Under the pieces are notes generated by a model that had not been told where the DNA came from, did not search any database, and saw nothing but the letters and a program-made list of their open reading frames with translations. A stretch of DNA of 64,000 nt. It comes from an uncultured Sphingomonas sp. (GTDB lineage: Bacteria > Pseudomonadota > Alphaproteobacteria > Sphingomonadales > Sphingomonadaceae). Positions 1 through 9,023 of the stretch are shown here, piece by piece (within the stretch, counting starts at the first letter, position 1; each line of letters opens with the position of its first letter). The translations under genes were made by a program, and so were the position numbers. The stretch covers positions 17,664 through 81,663 of the forward strand of contig CAJYOI010000039.1 in the NCBI GenBank assembly GCA_913776045.1, written 5' to 3'.

Positions 1-1
1 G

Positions 2-136
2 CTGCTCGTCAAGGATTCGGTCAAGCTGAAGCCGCATGCCGACGCGCCGCGTCCGGCCGGCCTGAAGCAGGCTGCCAATAGCAACACCGCTGACACTGCT
101 CCGGCAGCTCAGGCGACCGACGGCCAGGAGGGCTGA
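2..136 (+). CDS. rplC: 50S ribosomal protein L3 (uL3), C-terminal end only
   Basis: Only the last 44 codons are present, because the gene begins before the window. The frame opens LLVKDSVKLKP, typical of the conserved end of uL3, then carries an Ala/Thr/Gln-rich tail ending in QEG. uL3 is an early assembly protein of the large subunit near the peptidyl transferase centre. The stop lies two bases before the GTG of rplD, matching the rplC-rplD-rplW-rplB order of S10 operons. Confidence 0.85.
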   Translation: MLVKDSVKLKPHADAPRPAGLKQAANSNTADTAPAAQATDGQEG

Positions 137-138
137 AC

Positions 139-765
139 GTGAAGGTCAAGGTTCAATCCTTCGCCGGGACTAACGCAGCAGACGTCGAGCTGAACGACGA
201 GGTCTTCGGCCTCGAGCCGCGCGCCGACATTCTGCACCGCGTCGTCACCTGGCAGCTCGAAAAGCGTCGTGCGACCGCACGCGGCACGCGTGAGCGCGCC
301 GATGTCGCTCGCTCGGGCAAGAAGCTCGGTCGCCAGAAGGGCGGCGGTGTCGCCCGTCACGGTGATCGCCGCGCTCCGGTGTTCATCGGTGGTGGTAAGG
401 CGCACGGTGCCCGTGTTCGCGACTTCAATCCGTCGCTGAACAAGAAGATCCGCGCGTTGGGGCTCAAGATGGCTCTGTCGAGCCACGCAAAGGCTGGCAC
501 GCTGGTCGTCATGGACACGCTGACCGTCGACGGCAACAAGACGAAGACGCTGAAGGGCGATCTGACGAAGCTGGGCTTCGGCAAGACCGCGCTGGTCATC
601 GACGGCGACACGATCGACACGAGCTTCGCGCTGGCCGCGGGCAACCTGCGTCAGGTCAACGTCCTGCCGGCGATGGGCGCCAACGTGTACGACATCCTGA
701 AGCATGACACGCTGGTGCTGACCCGCGCCGCTGTCGAAAAGCTGGAGGCGCGCTTCAATGGCTAA
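139..765 (+). CDS. rplD: 50S ribosomal protein L4 (uL4)
   Basis: The 208-residue protein has the usual uL4 length and starts with GTG. The basic extended loop (about residues 35-90) contains [10 protein letters not shown] and RAPVFIGGG, the hallmark segment that lines the nascent-peptide exit tunnel. In E. coli uL4 also represses its own S10 operon; whether that happens here cannot be judged because the leader lies outside the window. Its end overlaps rplW by 8 bases, implying translational coupling. Confidence 0.97.
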   Translation: MKVKVQSFAGTNAADVELNDEVFGLEPRADILHRVVTWQLEKRRATARGTRERADVARSGKKLGRQKGGGVARHGDRRAPVFIGGGKAHGARVRDFNPSLNKKIRALGLKMALSSHAKAGTLVVMDTLTVDGNKTKTLKGDLTKLGFGKTALVIDGDTIDTSFALAAGNLRQVNVLPAMGANVYDILKHDTLVLTRAAVEKLEARFNG

Positions 766-1072
766 ACCGCAGAAGCAGGCGATCGCGAATCGCCACTACG
801 ACGTCATCCTGGCGCCGCACATCACCGAAAAGTCGACGCTGATCAGCGAGGCGAATGCGGTGGTGTTCAAGGTCGCCAACGACGCATCGAAGCCGGAAAT
901 CAAGGCTGCCGTCGAGGCGCTGTTCAACGTAACCGTCACGGGCGTGAACACGCTGGTCCAGAAGGGCAAGACGAAGCGCTGGAAGGGCACGCCCTACAGC
1001 CGCAGCGACATGAAGAAGGCGATTGTCACGCTGAAGGACGGCGACTCGATCGACGTCACCACGGGGGTCTGA
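758..1072 (+). CDS. rplW: 50S ribosomal protein L23 (uL23)
   Basis: The 104-residue protein shows the uL23 signature [14 protein letters not shown] near the N terminus and the Lys/Arg-rich loop [10 protein letters not shown]. uL23 sits at the tunnel exit and is the docking site for trigger factor and SRP. The ATG lies inside the end of rplD, and rplB follows after 5 bases. Confidence 0.97.
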   Translation: MAKPQKQAIANRHYDVILAPHITEKSTLISEANAVVFKVANDASKPEIKAAVEALFNVTVTGVNTLVQKGKTKRWKGTPYSRSDMKKAIVTLKDGDSIDVTTGV

Positions 1073-1077
1073 GGGTC

Positions 1078-1914
1078 ATGGCACTCAAGAATTACAACCC
1101 CACTTCGCCCGGCGTCCGCGGCCTCATCCTGGTCGACCGCTCGGCGCTGTGGAAGGGCCGTCCGGTCAAGGCTCTCACCGAGGGCAAGACCAAGACGGGT
1201 GGCCGCAACAACAAGGGCCATGTGACGTCGCGCGGCATCGCCGGCGGCCACAAGCAGCGCTATCGCATCATCGACTTCAAGCGTCGCCTCTGGGACGTCG
1301 AAGGCACTGTGGAGCGGATCGAATATGATCCCAACCGCACTGCCTTCATCGCGCTCGTGTCGTACGGCGAAGCGGCCCCGCAGGCCTACATCATCGCTCC
1401 GCAGCGTCTCGGCGTTGGCGACAAGGTGATCGCTGGCAAGAAGACCGACGTGAAGCCGGGTAACGCGATGGAGCTGGGCTCGGTGCCGGTCGGCACGATC
1501 GTCCACAACGTCGAGATGAAGCCGGGCAAGGGCGGCCAGATCGCCCGTTCGGCAGGCACCTATGTGCAGGTCGTCGGTCGTGACCGCGGCATGGTCATCG
1601 TTCGTCTGAACTCGGGCGAGCAGCGCTACATCCACGCCAATTGCATGGCGACGATCGGCGCGGTGTCGAATCCCGACAACCAGAACCAGAACCTCGGCAA
1701 GGCCGGCCGCAATCGCTGGCTGGGCAAGCGCCCGCTGACCCGCGGCGTCGCCAAGAACCCGGTCGACCACCCGCACGGCGGTGGTGAAGGCCGGACCTCG
1801 GGCGGCCGTCACCCGGTCACCCCGTGGGGCAAGCCGACGAAGGGTGCGCGCACCCGCCACAACAAGGCGACGGACAAGATGATCATCCGCAGCCGCCACG
1901 CGAGGAAGAAGTAA
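1078..1914 (+). CDS. rplB: 50S ribosomal protein L2 (uL2)
   Basis: The 278-residue protein is full length. It contains the RNA-binding OB/SH3-like core and the conserved C-terminal block [12 protein letters not shown] followed by a basic tail ending in RSRHARKK. The His-rich segment belongs to the region needed for subunit association and peptidyl transferase activity. The stop codon shares its last base with the rpsS ATG (TAATG). Confidence 0.98.
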   Translation: MALKNYNPTSPGVRGLILVDRSALWKGRPVKALTEGKTKTGGRNNKGHVTSRGIAGGHKQRYRIIDFKRRLWDVEGTVERIEYDPNRTAFIALVSYGEAAPQAYIIAPQRLGVGDKVIAGKKTDVKPGNAMELGSVPVGTIVHNVEMKPGKGGQIARSAGTYVQVVGRDRGMVIVRLNSGEQRYIHANCMATIGAVSNPDNQNQNLGKAGRNRWLGKRPLTRGVAKNPVDHPHGGGEGRTSGGRHPVTPWGKPTKGARTRHNKATDKMIIRSRHARKK

Positions 1915-2192
1915 TGGCTCGCTCCGTATGGAAGGGTCCGTTCGTGGACCTGAACCTTCTGAAGAAGGCCGAAGCCGCCCAGGATCAGGGTACCCGCGCG
2001 GGTGCGATCAAGACCTGGTCGCGTCGTTCCACCATCCTGCCGCAGTTCGTCGGTCTGACCTTCAGCGTCTACAACGGCCGCAAGCATGTGCCGGTGTCGG
2101 TCAACGAAGACATGGTCGGCATGAAGCTCGGTGAGTTCGCGCCGACCCGGTACTTCCCGGGCCACGCCGCCGACAAGAAGGGCAAGCGCTAA
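1914..2192 (+). CDS. rpsS: 30S ribosomal protein S19 (uS19)
   Basis: The 92-residue protein begins [12 protein letters not shown], the canonical uS19 N terminus, so the ATG overlapping the rplB stop was chosen over an upstream in-frame ATG at 1824. It ends in the basic tail HAADKKGKR. uS19 forms the head of the small subunit together with uS13. It overlaps both neighbours by one base. Confidence 0.97.
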   Translation: MARSVWKGPFVDLNLLKKAEAAQDQGTRAGAIKTWSRRSTILPQFVGLTFSVYNGRKHVPVSVNEDMVGMKLGEFAPTRYFPGHAADKKGKR

Positions 2193-2569
2193 TGAGCAAG
2201 CCAGCAGCAGGTCGCCGCGTAGGCGATAAGGAAGCGCTGTCGGTCGGCACGCAGATCCGCGGTTCGGCGCAGAAGCTGAACCTAGTCGCGGGCCTCATCC
2301 GTGGCCGCAAGGTTGGTGATGCGCTCAACATCCTCGCCTTCTCGAAGAAGGCGATGGCGGTCGACGCGCGCAAGGTGCTGGCTTCGGCCATCGCCAATGC
2401 CGAGAACAACCACAATCTCGACGTCGACGCGCTCGTCGTCGCCGAGGCTTCGGTCGGCAAGTCGATCACCATGAAGCGCTTCGCGACGCGCGGCCGTGGC
2501 AAGTCCACCCGCATCCTGAAGCCGTTCAGCCGTCTGCGCATCGTGGTGCGCGAGCAGGAAGACGCATAA
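2192..2569 (+). CDS. rplV: 50S ribosomal protein L22 (uL22)
   Basis: The 125-residue protein carries the uL22 core ([18 protein letters not shown]) and the long C-terminal hairpin with [15 protein letters not shown] that reaches into the exit tunnel, where macrolide-resistance changes occur in other bacteria. Start and stop each overlap the neighbouring genes by one base. Confidence 0.97.
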   Translation: MSKPAAGRRVGDKEALSVGTQIRGSAQKLNLVAGLIRGRKVGDALNILAFSKKAMAVDARKVLASAIANAENNHNLDVDALVVAEASVGKSITMKRFATRGRGKSTRILKPFSRLRIVVREQEDA

Positions 2570-3279
2570 TGGGTCACAAGAGCAACCCAATCGGTCTGCG
2601 TCTGCAGATCAACCGCACCTGGGATAGCCGCTGGTTCGCAGAAGGCGCCGATTACGGCCGTCTGCTGCTCGAGGATCTGAAGATCCGCCAGTACATCCTG
2701 AAGACGCTGCCGCAGGCCGCGATCTCGAAGGTGGTCATCGAGCGTCCGGCGAAGCTGGCCCGCATCTCGATCTATGCCGCTCGTCCGGGCGTCATCATCG
2801 GCAAGAAGGGCAGCGACATCGAGAAGCTGCGCAAGACGCTGAACGGCATGACCTCTTCGGAAGTCTCGCTGAACATCGTCGAGATCCGCAAGCCGGAGAT
2901 CGATGCGAAGCTCGTCGCGCAGGGTATTGCCGACCAGCTGGAGCGTCGTATCGCGTTCCGTCGCGCCATGAAGCGCGCGGTGCAGTCGGCGATGCGCCTG
3001 GGTGCCGACGGCATCAAGGTGATGTGCGGTGGCCGTCTCGGCGGTGCCGAAATCGCCCGCACCGAAAGCTATCGCGAAGGTCGTGTGCCGCTGCACACCC
3101 TGCGTGCGCACATCGATTACGCAGAAGCGCAGGCGCACACCGCCTACGGCGTCTGCGGCGTGAAGGTCTGGGTCTTCAAGGGCGAAATCCTGGGCCATGA
3201 TCCGCTCGCGCAGGAGCGGCTGATGATGGAAGCGCAGACCTCGGGCGTTCGCCCGATGCGCGACGATCGCCGGAACTAA
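2569..3279 (+). CDS. rpsC: 30S ribosomal protein S3 (uS3)
   Basis: The 236-residue protein starts [12 protein letters not shown] and has a type II KH domain with [13 protein letters not shown] around residues 65-80. The C-terminal domain contains the conserved [11 protein letters not shown]. uS3 forms the mRNA entry channel and has helicase-related roles with uS4. The length is normal for alphaproteobacteria. Confidence 0.98.
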   Translation: MGHKSNPIGLRLQINRTWDSRWFAEGADYGRLLLEDLKIRQYILKTLPQAAISKVVIERPAKLARISIYAARPGVIIGKKGSDIEKLRKTLNGMTSSEVSLNIVEIRKPEIDAKLVAQGIADQLERRIAFRRAMKRAVQSAMRLGADGIKVMCGGRLGGAEIARTESYREGRVPLHTLRAHIDYAEAQAHTAYGVCGVKVWVFKGEILGHDPLAQERLMMEAQTSGVRPMRDDRRN

Positions 3280-3289
3280 GGGCTAGATC

Positions 3290-3721
3290 ATGCTGCAACC
3301 TAAGAAGACCAAGTTCCGCAAGCAGTTCAAGGGCCGCATCCATGGTGTGGCCAAGGGCGGCACGGACCTGAACTTCGGCTCGTACGGGCTGAAGGCGATG
3401 GAGCCGGAGCGGATCACCGCACGCCAGATCGAAGCGGCTCGCCGCGCGATCACGCGTCACATCAAGCGCCAGGGTCGCCTCTGGATCCGCATCTTCCCGG
3501 ACGTCGCGGTTTCGTCGAAGCCGGCCGAAGTCCGCATGGGCTCGGGCAAGGGTGCGCCGGAATATTGGGCCGCGCGCGTCAAGCCGGGCCGCATCCTGTT
3601 CGAACTGGACGGTGTCGCGGGTCCGCTTGCTGCCGAAGCGTTCGAGCGTGCGGCCATGAAGCTGCCGATCAAGACCAAGGTCGTCGCGCGCCTCGGCGAC
3701 ACGTCGCACCTGGAAGGATAA
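3290..3721 (+). CDS. rplP: 50S ribosomal protein L16 (uL16)
   Basis: The 143-residue protein begins [16 protein letters not shown] and contains [20 protein letters not shown], diagnostic of uL16. uL16 contacts the tRNA acceptor arm at the A site and joins late in large-subunit assembly. It follows rpsC after 10 bases. Confidence 0.98.
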   Translation: MLQPKKTKFRKQFKGRIHGVAKGGTDLNFGSYGLKAMEPERITARQIEAARRAITRHIKRQGRLWIRIFPDVAVSSKPAEVRMGSGKGAPEYWAARVKPGRILFELDGVAGPLAAEAFERAAMKLPIKTKVVARLGDTSHLEG

Positions 3722-3725
3722 GACA

Positions 3726-3926
3726 ATGACGAAGGCAACCGATCTTCGCGCCAACAGCGACGATCAGCTGAACGAGCAGCTGGGCAACCTGAAGCGCGAG
3801 CAGTTCAACCTGCGCTTCCAGGCGGCGACCAGCCAGCTCGAGAAGCCGAGCCGCGTCCGCGAAGTCCGTCGCGACATCGCACGCATCAAGACCCTGCAGG
3901 CGCAGCGCGCCGCAGCGGCCAAGTAA
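3726..3926 (+). CDS. rpmC: 50S ribosomal protein L29 (uL29)
   Basis: The 66-residue alpha-helical protein contains the uL29 signature [14 protein letters not shown] and [10 protein letters not shown]. It lies beside uL23 at the tunnel exit. It starts 4 bases after rplP and is followed by rpsQ after 13 bases carrying a GAGG-type ribosome binding site. Confidence 0.96.
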   Translation: MTKATDLRANSDDQLNEQLGNLKREQFNLRFQAATSQLEKPSRVREVRRDIARIKTLQAQRAAAAK

Positions 3927-3939
3927 GAGGACGAGAGAC

Positions 3940-4230
3940 ATGCCGAAGCGCGTGCTGACCGGGGTGATCGTCTCGGACAAGACCGACAAGACGGTGGTTG
4001 TGAACGTGGAGCGCAAGGTCAAGCACCCGCTCTACGGCAAGATCATCCGCCGTTCGAAGAAGTACCACGCCCATGATGAGGCGAACGAGTACAAGCAGGG
4101 CGAAACCGTGCGCATCGAAGAGACCGCGCCGATCTCGAAGCTGAAGACGTGGAAGGTCGTCGATCGGGTCAATACCCATGCGACACCGGAGCGTGTCGAG
4201 CTGTCCGGCGAGGAAGCCGCAGCGGCGTAA
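3940..4230 (+). CDS. rpsQ: 30S ribosomal protein S17 (uS17)
   Basis: The 96-residue protein contains an OB fold with [20 protein letters not shown] and [10 protein letters not shown]-terminal extension rich in Glu and Ala (SGEEAAAA) is somewhat longer than in E. coli but common in alphaproteobacteria. uS17 binds 16S rRNA early in assembly. It closes the first uninterrupted run; a 159-base gap follows before rplN. Confidence 0.97.
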   Translation: MPKRVLTGVIVSDKTDKTVVVNVERKVKHPLYGKIIRRSKKYHAHDEANEYKQGETVRIEETAPISKLKTWKVVDRVNTHATPERVELSGEEAAAA

Positions 4231-4342
4231 GCCCTTCGCTCCGGCCCGGACGTACGCTGTGCCTTGTGCAACGCGGCAAGTTCGGGCAGGGGCGTCCGAC
4301 TTCGCCCGGTTCCCGCAAGGGGCTGGGCGAAATTTTAAGGCG

Positions 4343-4364
4343 CCACCGGGTCGGTATCCGGTGG
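4343..4364 (+). promoter_or_regulatory. small hairpin in the rpsQ-rplN gap
   Basis: CCACCGG and CCGGTGG form a 7-bp stem around an 8-base loop, about 25 bases before the rplN ATG. The rplN ribosome binding site (GAAGGA) stays outside the stem and no T run follows, so this is not an intrinsic terminator. The 159-base gap is the junction where the S10 and spc operons meet in E. coli. A leader structure for the spc-like genes is possible but unproven. Confidence 0.35.
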
Positions 4365-4389
4365 CAGATAGAGAGAAGGATACGGATCG

Positions 4390-4758
4390 ATGATCCAGAT
4401 GCAGTCCAATCTCGACGTCGCTGACAACAGCGGCGCGAAGCGGGTGCAGTGCATCAAGGTGCTGGGCGGGTCGAAGCGTCGCTTCGCCGGCGTGGGCGAC
4501 GTCATCGTCGTCAGCATCAAGGAAGCCGCTCCCCGTGGCAAGGTGAAGAAGGGTGACGTGCACCGCGCCGTCATCGTCCGCACCGCCAAGGACGTTCGCC
4601 GGGCCGACGGCTCGGTCATTCGCTTCGACGGCAACGCCGCCGTCCTGGTCAACAAGAACGAGGAGCCGATCGGCACCCGTATCTTTGGCCCGGTCGTCCG
4701 CGAACTGCGTACGAAGGGTTTCATGAAGATCATCTCGCTCGCGCCGGAGGTGCTGTAA
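4390..4758 (+). CDS. rplN: 50S ribosomal protein L14 (uL14)
   Basis: The 122-residue protein begins [17 protein letters not shown] and contains [12 protein letters not shown] and [10 protein letters not shown], all classic for uL14. It forms part of the intersubunit interface and the RsfS binding site. It opens the spc-type gene order and shares one base with rplX. Confidence 0.98.
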   Translation: MIQMQSNLDVADNSGAKRVQCIKVLGGSKRRFAGVGDVIVVSIKEAAPRGKVKKGDVHRAVIVRTAKDVRRADGSVIRFDGNAAVLVNKNEEPIGTRIFGPVVRELRTKGFMKIISLAPEVL

Positions 4759-5075
4759 TGGCTGCCGCGAAGATCAAGAAGGGTGATCGCGTCATCGTCC
4801 TGTCCGGCAAGGACAAGGGCAAGACCGGCGAAGTCACCGCTTCGCATCCGAAGGACGGCAAGGTCACCGTGGCCGGCGTGAACATCGCCGTGCGCCACAC
4901 CAAGCCGACCCAAGGCGACCCGCAGGGTGGCCTGAAGCGTTCGGAAGCGCCGCTGCACATCTCGAAGGTCGCGCACGTGACCGCCGACGGCAAGCCGACG
5001 CGCGTCCGTTTCGAGACCAAGGACGGCAAGAAGGTCCGCGTGGCCGTGAAGACCGGGGAGGCGATCAATGGCTGA
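4758..5075 (+). CDS. rplX: 50S ribosomal protein L24 (uL24)
   Basis: The 105-residue protein contains a KOW motif near the N terminus ([18 protein letters not shown]). uL24 is one of the two assembly-initiating proteins of the large subunit. The 3' end overlaps rplE by 8 bases. Confidence 0.97.
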   Translation: MAAAKIKKGDRVIVLSGKDKGKTGEVTASHPKDGKVTVAGVNIAVRHTKPTQGDPQGGLKRSEAPLHISKVAHVTADGKPTRVRFETKDGKKVRVAVKTGEAING

Positions 5076-5655
5076 TTCGTACAAGCCGCGCCTGCGCAAG
5101 CAGTATGACGACAGCATCGCCAAGGCGATGCAGGCCAAGTTCGGGTACAAGAACCCGCTCGAAGTGCCGCGTCTCGACAAGATCGTGATCAACATGGGCG
5201 TCGGCGAGGCGACCCAGGACAAGAAGAAGGTCGACCAGGCTGCCTCCGAAATGGAGAAGATCGCCGGCCAGAAGCCTGTCATCACCAAGGCGAAGAAGTC
5301 GATCGCGCAGTTCCGTCTGCGTGAAGGCATGCCGATCGGCGTGAAGGTGACCCTTCGCCGTGAGCGCATGTACGAATTTCTCGATCGTCTCGTGACGATC
5401 GCCATGCCGCGTATCCGAGATTTCCGTGGGTTGAACCCCAAGTCGTTCGACGGCCGCGGCAATTATGCGATGGGTCTCAAGGAACAGCTGATCTTCCCGG
5501 AAATCAGCTATGACAGCGTGGACAAGATCCGCGGCATGGACATCATCGTGACCACCACCGCGAAGACCGACGAGGAAGCGCGCGAGCTGCTCCGTCTGTT
5601 CGGCTTCCCCTTCATCGGCATGGTCGGCGACCAGGCCGAGAAGCAAGCGGCATAA
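5068..5655 (+). CDS. rplE: 50S ribosomal protein L5 (uL5)
   Basis: The 195-residue protein contains the uL5 signatures [11 protein letters not shown] and [12 protein letters not shown], with [16 protein letters not shown] in the C-terminal half. uL5 binds 5S rRNA with uL18 and touches the P-site tRNA. It is slightly longer than the E. coli protein through a short N-terminal extension. Confidence 0.98.
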   Translation: MADSYKPRLRKQYDDSIAKAMQAKFGYKNPLEVPRLDKIVINMGVGEATQDKKKVDQAASEMEKIAGQKPVITKAKKSIAQFRLREGMPIGVKVTLRRERMYEFLDRLVTIAMPRIRDFRGLNPKSFDGRGNYAMGLKEQLIFPEISYDSVDKIRGMDIIVTTTAKTDEEARELLRLFGFPFIGMVGDQAEKQAA

Positions 5656-5671
5656 AGAGAGCTTAAGTCCA

Positions 5672-5977
5672 ATGGCGAAACTGAGTTCGATCAACAAGAA
5701 CGAGCGTCGCAAGCAGCTGGTGAAGAAGTACGCCGGCAAGTATGCGAAGCTCAAGGCGACCGCGAACGACGAAAGTCTCGACGAGACCGAGCGTCTGATC
5801 GCCCGCCTGAAGATGGCGGAAATCCCGCGCAACGGTAACCCGACGCGCATCCGCAATCGCTGCGAGCTGACGGGGCGCCCGCGCGCCTATTACCGTAAGT
5901 TCCGCCTCGCCCGTGTGATGCTGCGCGAACTGGCCAACAAGGGCCAGATCCCGGGTCTCACGAAGTCGAGCTGGTAA
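5672..5977 (+). CDS. rpsN: 30S ribosomal protein S14 (uS14), zinc-free type
   Basis: The 101-residue protein is the long form lacking the four-cysteine zinc site; the conserved C-terminal half reads [16 protein letters not shown] and ends in GLTKSSW. uS14 is a late-binding protein of the small-subunit head. It follows rplE after 16 bases. Confidence 0.97.
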   Translation: MAKLSSINKNERRKQLVKKYAGKYAKLKATANDESLDETERLIARLKMAEIPRNGNPTRIRNRCELTGRPRAYYRKFRLARVMLRELANKGQIPGLTKSSW

Positions 5978-5987
5978 GGGTAGCAAG

Positions 5988-6383
5988 ATGGCATTGACCG
6001 ATCCCCTGGGTGATATGCTCACCCGCATCCGCAACGGCCAGCGCGCCCGCAAGGACAGCGTGCTGACCCCAGGTTCGAAGCTGCGCCAGCGCGTGCTCGA
6101 TGTGCTCCAGCGCGAAGGCTACATCCGTGGCTACAGCGAAGAGCAGATGGGCCCCGCCGCCGGCATCCGCATCGAACTGAAGTATTTCGAAGGCCAGCCG
6201 GCGATCAAGCACGTCGCGCGTGTCTCGAAGCCGGGCCGCCGTGTCTATTCGGGTTCGACCGAACTGCCGCGCGTCCGCAACGGCCTCGGCATCACGATCG
6301 TCTCGACGCCGAACGGCGTTCTCTCGGACGCGGAAGCGCGTGAGCAGAACGTCGGTGGCGAAGTGCTGGCGGAGGTGTTCTGA
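5988..6383 (+). CDS. rpsH: 30S ribosomal protein S8 (uS8)
   Basis: The 131-residue protein starts [18 protein letters not shown] and ends with [10 protein letters not shown], both conserved in uS8. In E. coli uS8 is the translational repressor of the spc operon by binding a site near rplE; no such site was identified here. It shares one base with rplF. Confidence 0.97.
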   Translation: MALTDPLGDMLTRIRNGQRARKDSVLTPGSKLRQRVLDVLQREGYIRGYSEEQMGPAAGIRIELKYFEGQPAIKHVARVSKPGRRVYSGSTELPRVRNGLGITIVSTPNGVLSDAEAREQNVGGEVLAEVF

Positions 6384-6916
6384 TGAGCCGCATCGGCAAG
6401 AAGCCGGTCACGGTACCGGCAGGCGTCACCGCCTCGATCGACGGCCGCAAGCTGAACGTGAAGGGCCCGAAGGGCTCGCTCTCGCTCGATCTGCGCGACG
6501 AGATCACCTACGACGTCCAGGACGGCGGCATTTCGGTGCAGCCGGCCAACGACAGCAAGTCGGCGCGTGCCTTCTGGGGCATGCAGCGGACGATGGTGCA
6601 GAACCTGGTGACCGGCGTGACCGAGGGCTTTTCGAAGAAGCTGCTCATCACCGGCGTCGGCTACCGCGCCAACGCGCAGGGCAAGAAGCTGAAGCTGCAG
6701 CTGGGCTATTCGCACGACGTCGATCTCGACGTGCCGGAAGGCATCGAGGTCAAGACGCCGGATCAGACCACGGTCGAGATCTCGGGGTCGGACAAGCAGG
6801 CGGTCGGCCAGTTCGCCGCGGAAATCCGTCGCTGGCGTAAGCCTGAGCCCTACAAGGGCAAGGGCATCAAGTACGACGGCGAGTTCATCTTCCGCAAGGA
6901 AGGGAAGAAGAAGTAA
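6383..6916 (+). CDS. rplF: 50S ribosomal protein L6 (uL6)
   Basis: The 177-residue protein starts MSRIGKKPV and contains the two uL6 repeats; the C-terminal motif [15 protein letters not shown] is diagnostic. It lies near the factor-binding site of the large subunit. It shares one base with rplR. Confidence 0.98.
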   Translation: MSRIGKKPVTVPAGVTASIDGRKLNVKGPKGSLSLDLRDEITYDVQDGGISVQPANDSKSARAFWGMQRTMVQNLVTGVTEGFSKKLLITGVGYRANAQGKKLKLQLGYSHDVDLDVPEGIEVKTPDQTTVEISGSDKQAVGQFAAEIRRWRKPEPYKGKGIKYDGEFIFRKEGKKK

Positions 6917-7272
6917 TGACCAAGGGTCTCTCCCTCTTCGAGAAGCGGCGTCGCCGCAACCGCACCGCGCTGCGCGCCCGTGCGGGTACTCGCCCCCGTC
7001 TGAGCGTGCATCGCTCGGGCAAGCACATCTACGCACAGGTCATCGACGACACCGAGGGCAAGACCCTGGCTGCCGCGTCGACGCTGGGCAAGGACAATGC
7101 CGGCAAGACCGGCGCGACGATCGACGCCGCCAAGGCCGTCGGTCAGCGCGTGGCCGAGGCGGCGAAGGCCGCGGGCGTCACCCAGGTCGTCTTCGACCGC
7201 GGTGGCTTCCTGTTCCACGGTCGCGTCAAGGCGCTGGCGGAAGCCGCGCGTGAAAGCGGATTGGAGTTCTAA
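6916..7272 (+). CDS. rplR: 50S ribosomal protein L18 (uL18)
   Basis: The 118-residue protein has a basic N terminus ([13 protein letters not shown]), followed by [16 protein letters not shown] and the conserved end [21 protein letters not shown]. uL18 binds 5S rRNA with uL5. rpsE starts immediately afterwards. Confidence 0.98.
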   Translation: MTKGLSLFEKRRRRNRTALRARAGTRPRLSVHRSGKHIYAQVIDDTEGKTLAAASTLGKDNAGKTGATIDAAKAVGQRVAEAAKAAGVTQVVFDRGGFLFHGRVKALAEAARESGLEF

Positions 7273-7273
7273 G

Positions 7274-8029
7274 ATGGCCGACGAGAACAACATGGCCGAA
7301 ACCGGCGCGCCGGTCGACGCTTCGGCGGCAACCAACGACGCTCCGCAGGGCGGCTTCCAGGGCGGTGGCCGTGGTCGCGGCGGTCCGGGCGGCGGCCGTG
7401 GTCGCGGTCCAGGTGGTCCGGGCGGCAATCGTGGCGGTCGCGACGGTGGTCGCGGTCGTGACGGTCGCGGTCGCGGCGGTCCCGGTCAGGACGACGGCGG
7501 CGAAGAGCTGATCGAGAAGCTGGTCCACATCAACCGCGTCTCGAAGACCGTGAAGGGCGGCAAGCGCTTCGGCTTCGCAGCTTTGGTCGTCGTGGGCGAC
7601 GGCAAGGGCCGCGTCGGTTTCGGTCACGGCAAGGCGCGCGAAGTGCCGGAAGCCATCTCCAAGGCGACTGCCGCCGCGAAGAAGGCCATGGTCCGCGTGC
7701 CCCTGAAGGACGGTCGCACGCTGCATCATGACGGCAACGGCCACTTCGGTGCCGGTCGCGTGACCATCCGTACGGCGCCTGCCGGTACCGGCATCATCGC
7801 CGGCGGCCCGATGCGCGCGATCTTCGAGTCGCTCGGCGTCCATGACGTTGTGACGAAGTCGGTCGGCACGTCGAACCCGTACAACATGATCCGTGCCACC
7901 TTCGAGGCGCTGACCGAGCAGACTTCGCCGAAGTCGGTCGCCCAGCGTCGCGGCAAGAAGATCGCCGACCTGCTCGGCCGCGGTGGGTCACAGACCGCCG
8001 AGGCGGACGCAACTGCGATCGCGGAGTAA
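7274..8029 (+). CDS. rpsE: 30S ribosomal protein S5 (uS5) with long Gly/Arg-rich N-terminal extension
   Basis: The 251-residue protein is about 85 residues longer than E. coli uS5 (167). The normal core begins near residue 77 with [20 protein letters not shown] and includes [12 protein letters not shown] and [12 protein letters not shown]. Residues 26-72 are a low-complexity tract of GGRGRGG, GPGG and GRDG units, presumably disordered and RNA-binding. The ATG one base after the rplR stop was chosen: an upstream start would overlap rplR heavily, and the tract is in frame with the core. rpmD follows after 6 bases. Confidence 0.96.
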   Translation: MADENNMAETGAPVDASAATNDAPQGGFQGGGRGRGGPGGGRGRGPGGPGGNRGGRDGGRGRDGRGRGGPGQDDGGEELIEKLVHINRVSKTVKGGKRFGFAALVVVGDGKGRVGFGHGKAREVPEAISKATAAAKKAMVRVPLKDGRTLHHDGNGHFGAGRVTIRTAPAGTGIIAGGPMRAIFESLGVHDVVTKSVGTSNPYNMIRATFEALTEQTSPKSVAQRRGKKIADLLGRGGSQTAEADATAIAE

Positions 8030-8035
8030 GCGATA

Positions 8036-8215
8036 ATGGCTACCATCAAAGTCAAGCAGATCGGCTCGCCGATCCGCCGCACCAAGGATCAGCGCGCGAC
8101 GCTGATCGGCCTGGGCCTCAACAAGATGCACAAGGTCAGCGAGCTCGAGGACAGCCCGGAAGTCCGTGGCATGATCCGCAAGCTTCCGCACATGGTGGAG
8201 ATCGTGGAGGGCTGA
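8036..8215 (+). CDS. rpmD: 50S ribosomal protein L30 (uL30)
   Basis: This short gene encodes 59 residues starting [15 protein letters not shown] and continuing with [14 protein letters not shown], characteristic of bacterial uL30. It sits between rpsE and rplO as in spc operons. It ends just before a repeat-rich 169-base gap. Confidence 0.96.
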   Translation: MATIKVKQIGSPIRRTKDQRATLIGLGLNKMHKVSELEDSPEVRGMIRKLPHMVEIVEG

Positions 8216-8229
8216 GGCCCTTCCTTTCT

Positions 8230-8340
8230 AGCCCTCTCCCCTTCAGGGGAGAGGGTTGGGAGAGGAGGCTTGCCACAAGCCCCAGTCTCTGCGAGACGCC
8301 GCCCCTCTCTCAAACCCTCTCCTCTGAAGGGGAGAGGGCT
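8230..8340. repeat. paired palindromic (REP-like) element, CCCTCTCC family
   Basis: Two self-complementary units, each of the form CCCTCTCC-CTTCA/TCTGAA-GGGGAGAGGG, lie about 50 bases apart in inverted orientation, so the whole stretch can fold into one large cruciform or two hairpins. A run of T-rich sequence (TTTATTGTTTTT) follows the second unit, so it could also attenuate transcription into rplO. It fills most of the rpmD-rplO gap. Confidence 0.75.
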
Positions 8341-8384
8341 TTATTGTTTTTCCAGCGCGAACATAGCGAAAGCGAGTGCACGAC

Positions 8385-8906
8385 ATGAAACTGAACGATC
8401 TCCGCGACAATGCAGGCGCCCGCCACCGCCGGATGCGGATCGGCCGTGGTATCGGCTCGGGCAAGGGCAAGACCGGCGGCCGCGGCGTCAAGGGTCAGAA
8501 GAGCCGTGAAGGCGTCTCGATCAACGGGTTCGAGGGCGGTCAGATGCCGCTCCACATGCGCATCCCGAAGCGCGGCTTCAACAACATCTTCGCCAAGGAC
8601 TATGCCGAGGTCAACATCGGCGCGATCCAGAAGGCGATCGACGCGGGCAAGCTCGATGCGTCGGCAGCGCTCGATCAGGCGGCGCTCAACGCAGCCGGCC
8701 TGACGCGTGGCGGCAAGGACGGCGTCCGCGTGCTCGGCAAGGGCGAATTGACCGCCAAGCTGACCCTGACGATCGCCGGTGCGTCGAAGTCGGCGATCGA
8801 AGCGATCGAAAAGGCCGGTGGTTCGGTCACGATCCCCGAGATCGTTCCGGCCGCGGACAAGGCGAAGGCCAAGCACCGCACCGGCCGCGCCGCGCCGAAG
8901 GCGTAA
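8385..8906 (+). CDS. rplO: 50S ribosomal protein L15 (uL15)
   Basis: The 173-residue protein starts [16 protein letters not shown], the conserved uL15 N terminus; an ATG three codons upstream (8376) is possible but less likely. The basic Gly-rich segment [20 protein letters not shown] and [17 protein letters not shown] are diagnostic. uL15 is needed late in large-subunit assembly. A repeat separates it from rpmD and a hairpin from secY. Confidence 0.97.
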   Translation: MKLNDLRDNAGARHRRMRIGRGIGSGKGKTGGRGVKGQKSREGVSINGFEGGQMPLHMRIPKRGFNNIFAKDYAEVNIGAIQKAIDAGKLDASAALDQAALNAAGLTRGGKDGVRVLGKGELTAKLTLTIAGASKSAIEAIEKAGGSVTIPEIVPAADKAKAKHRTGRAAPKA

Positions 8907-8964
8907 AGTTACCCACGCGAAATTGCGCGTCGAGGTTCGACAAGCGCGATTGCGTGACTATATG

Positions 8965-9006
8965 GACGGCGGCCGGCGGGATGAACGCCTGCCGCCGTCT
9001 TTGTTT
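8965..9006 (+). terminator. terminator-like hairpin between rplO and secY
   Basis: GACGGCGGC (8965-8973) pairs perfectly with GCCGCCGTC (8991-8999), and TTTGTTT follows directly. The shape is that of an intrinsic terminator or attenuator in the 117-base gap before secY. Whether transcription normally continues into secY and adk cannot be told from sequence. Confidence 0.6.
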
Positions 9007-9023
9007 CCGGGAATTCTAAACCC

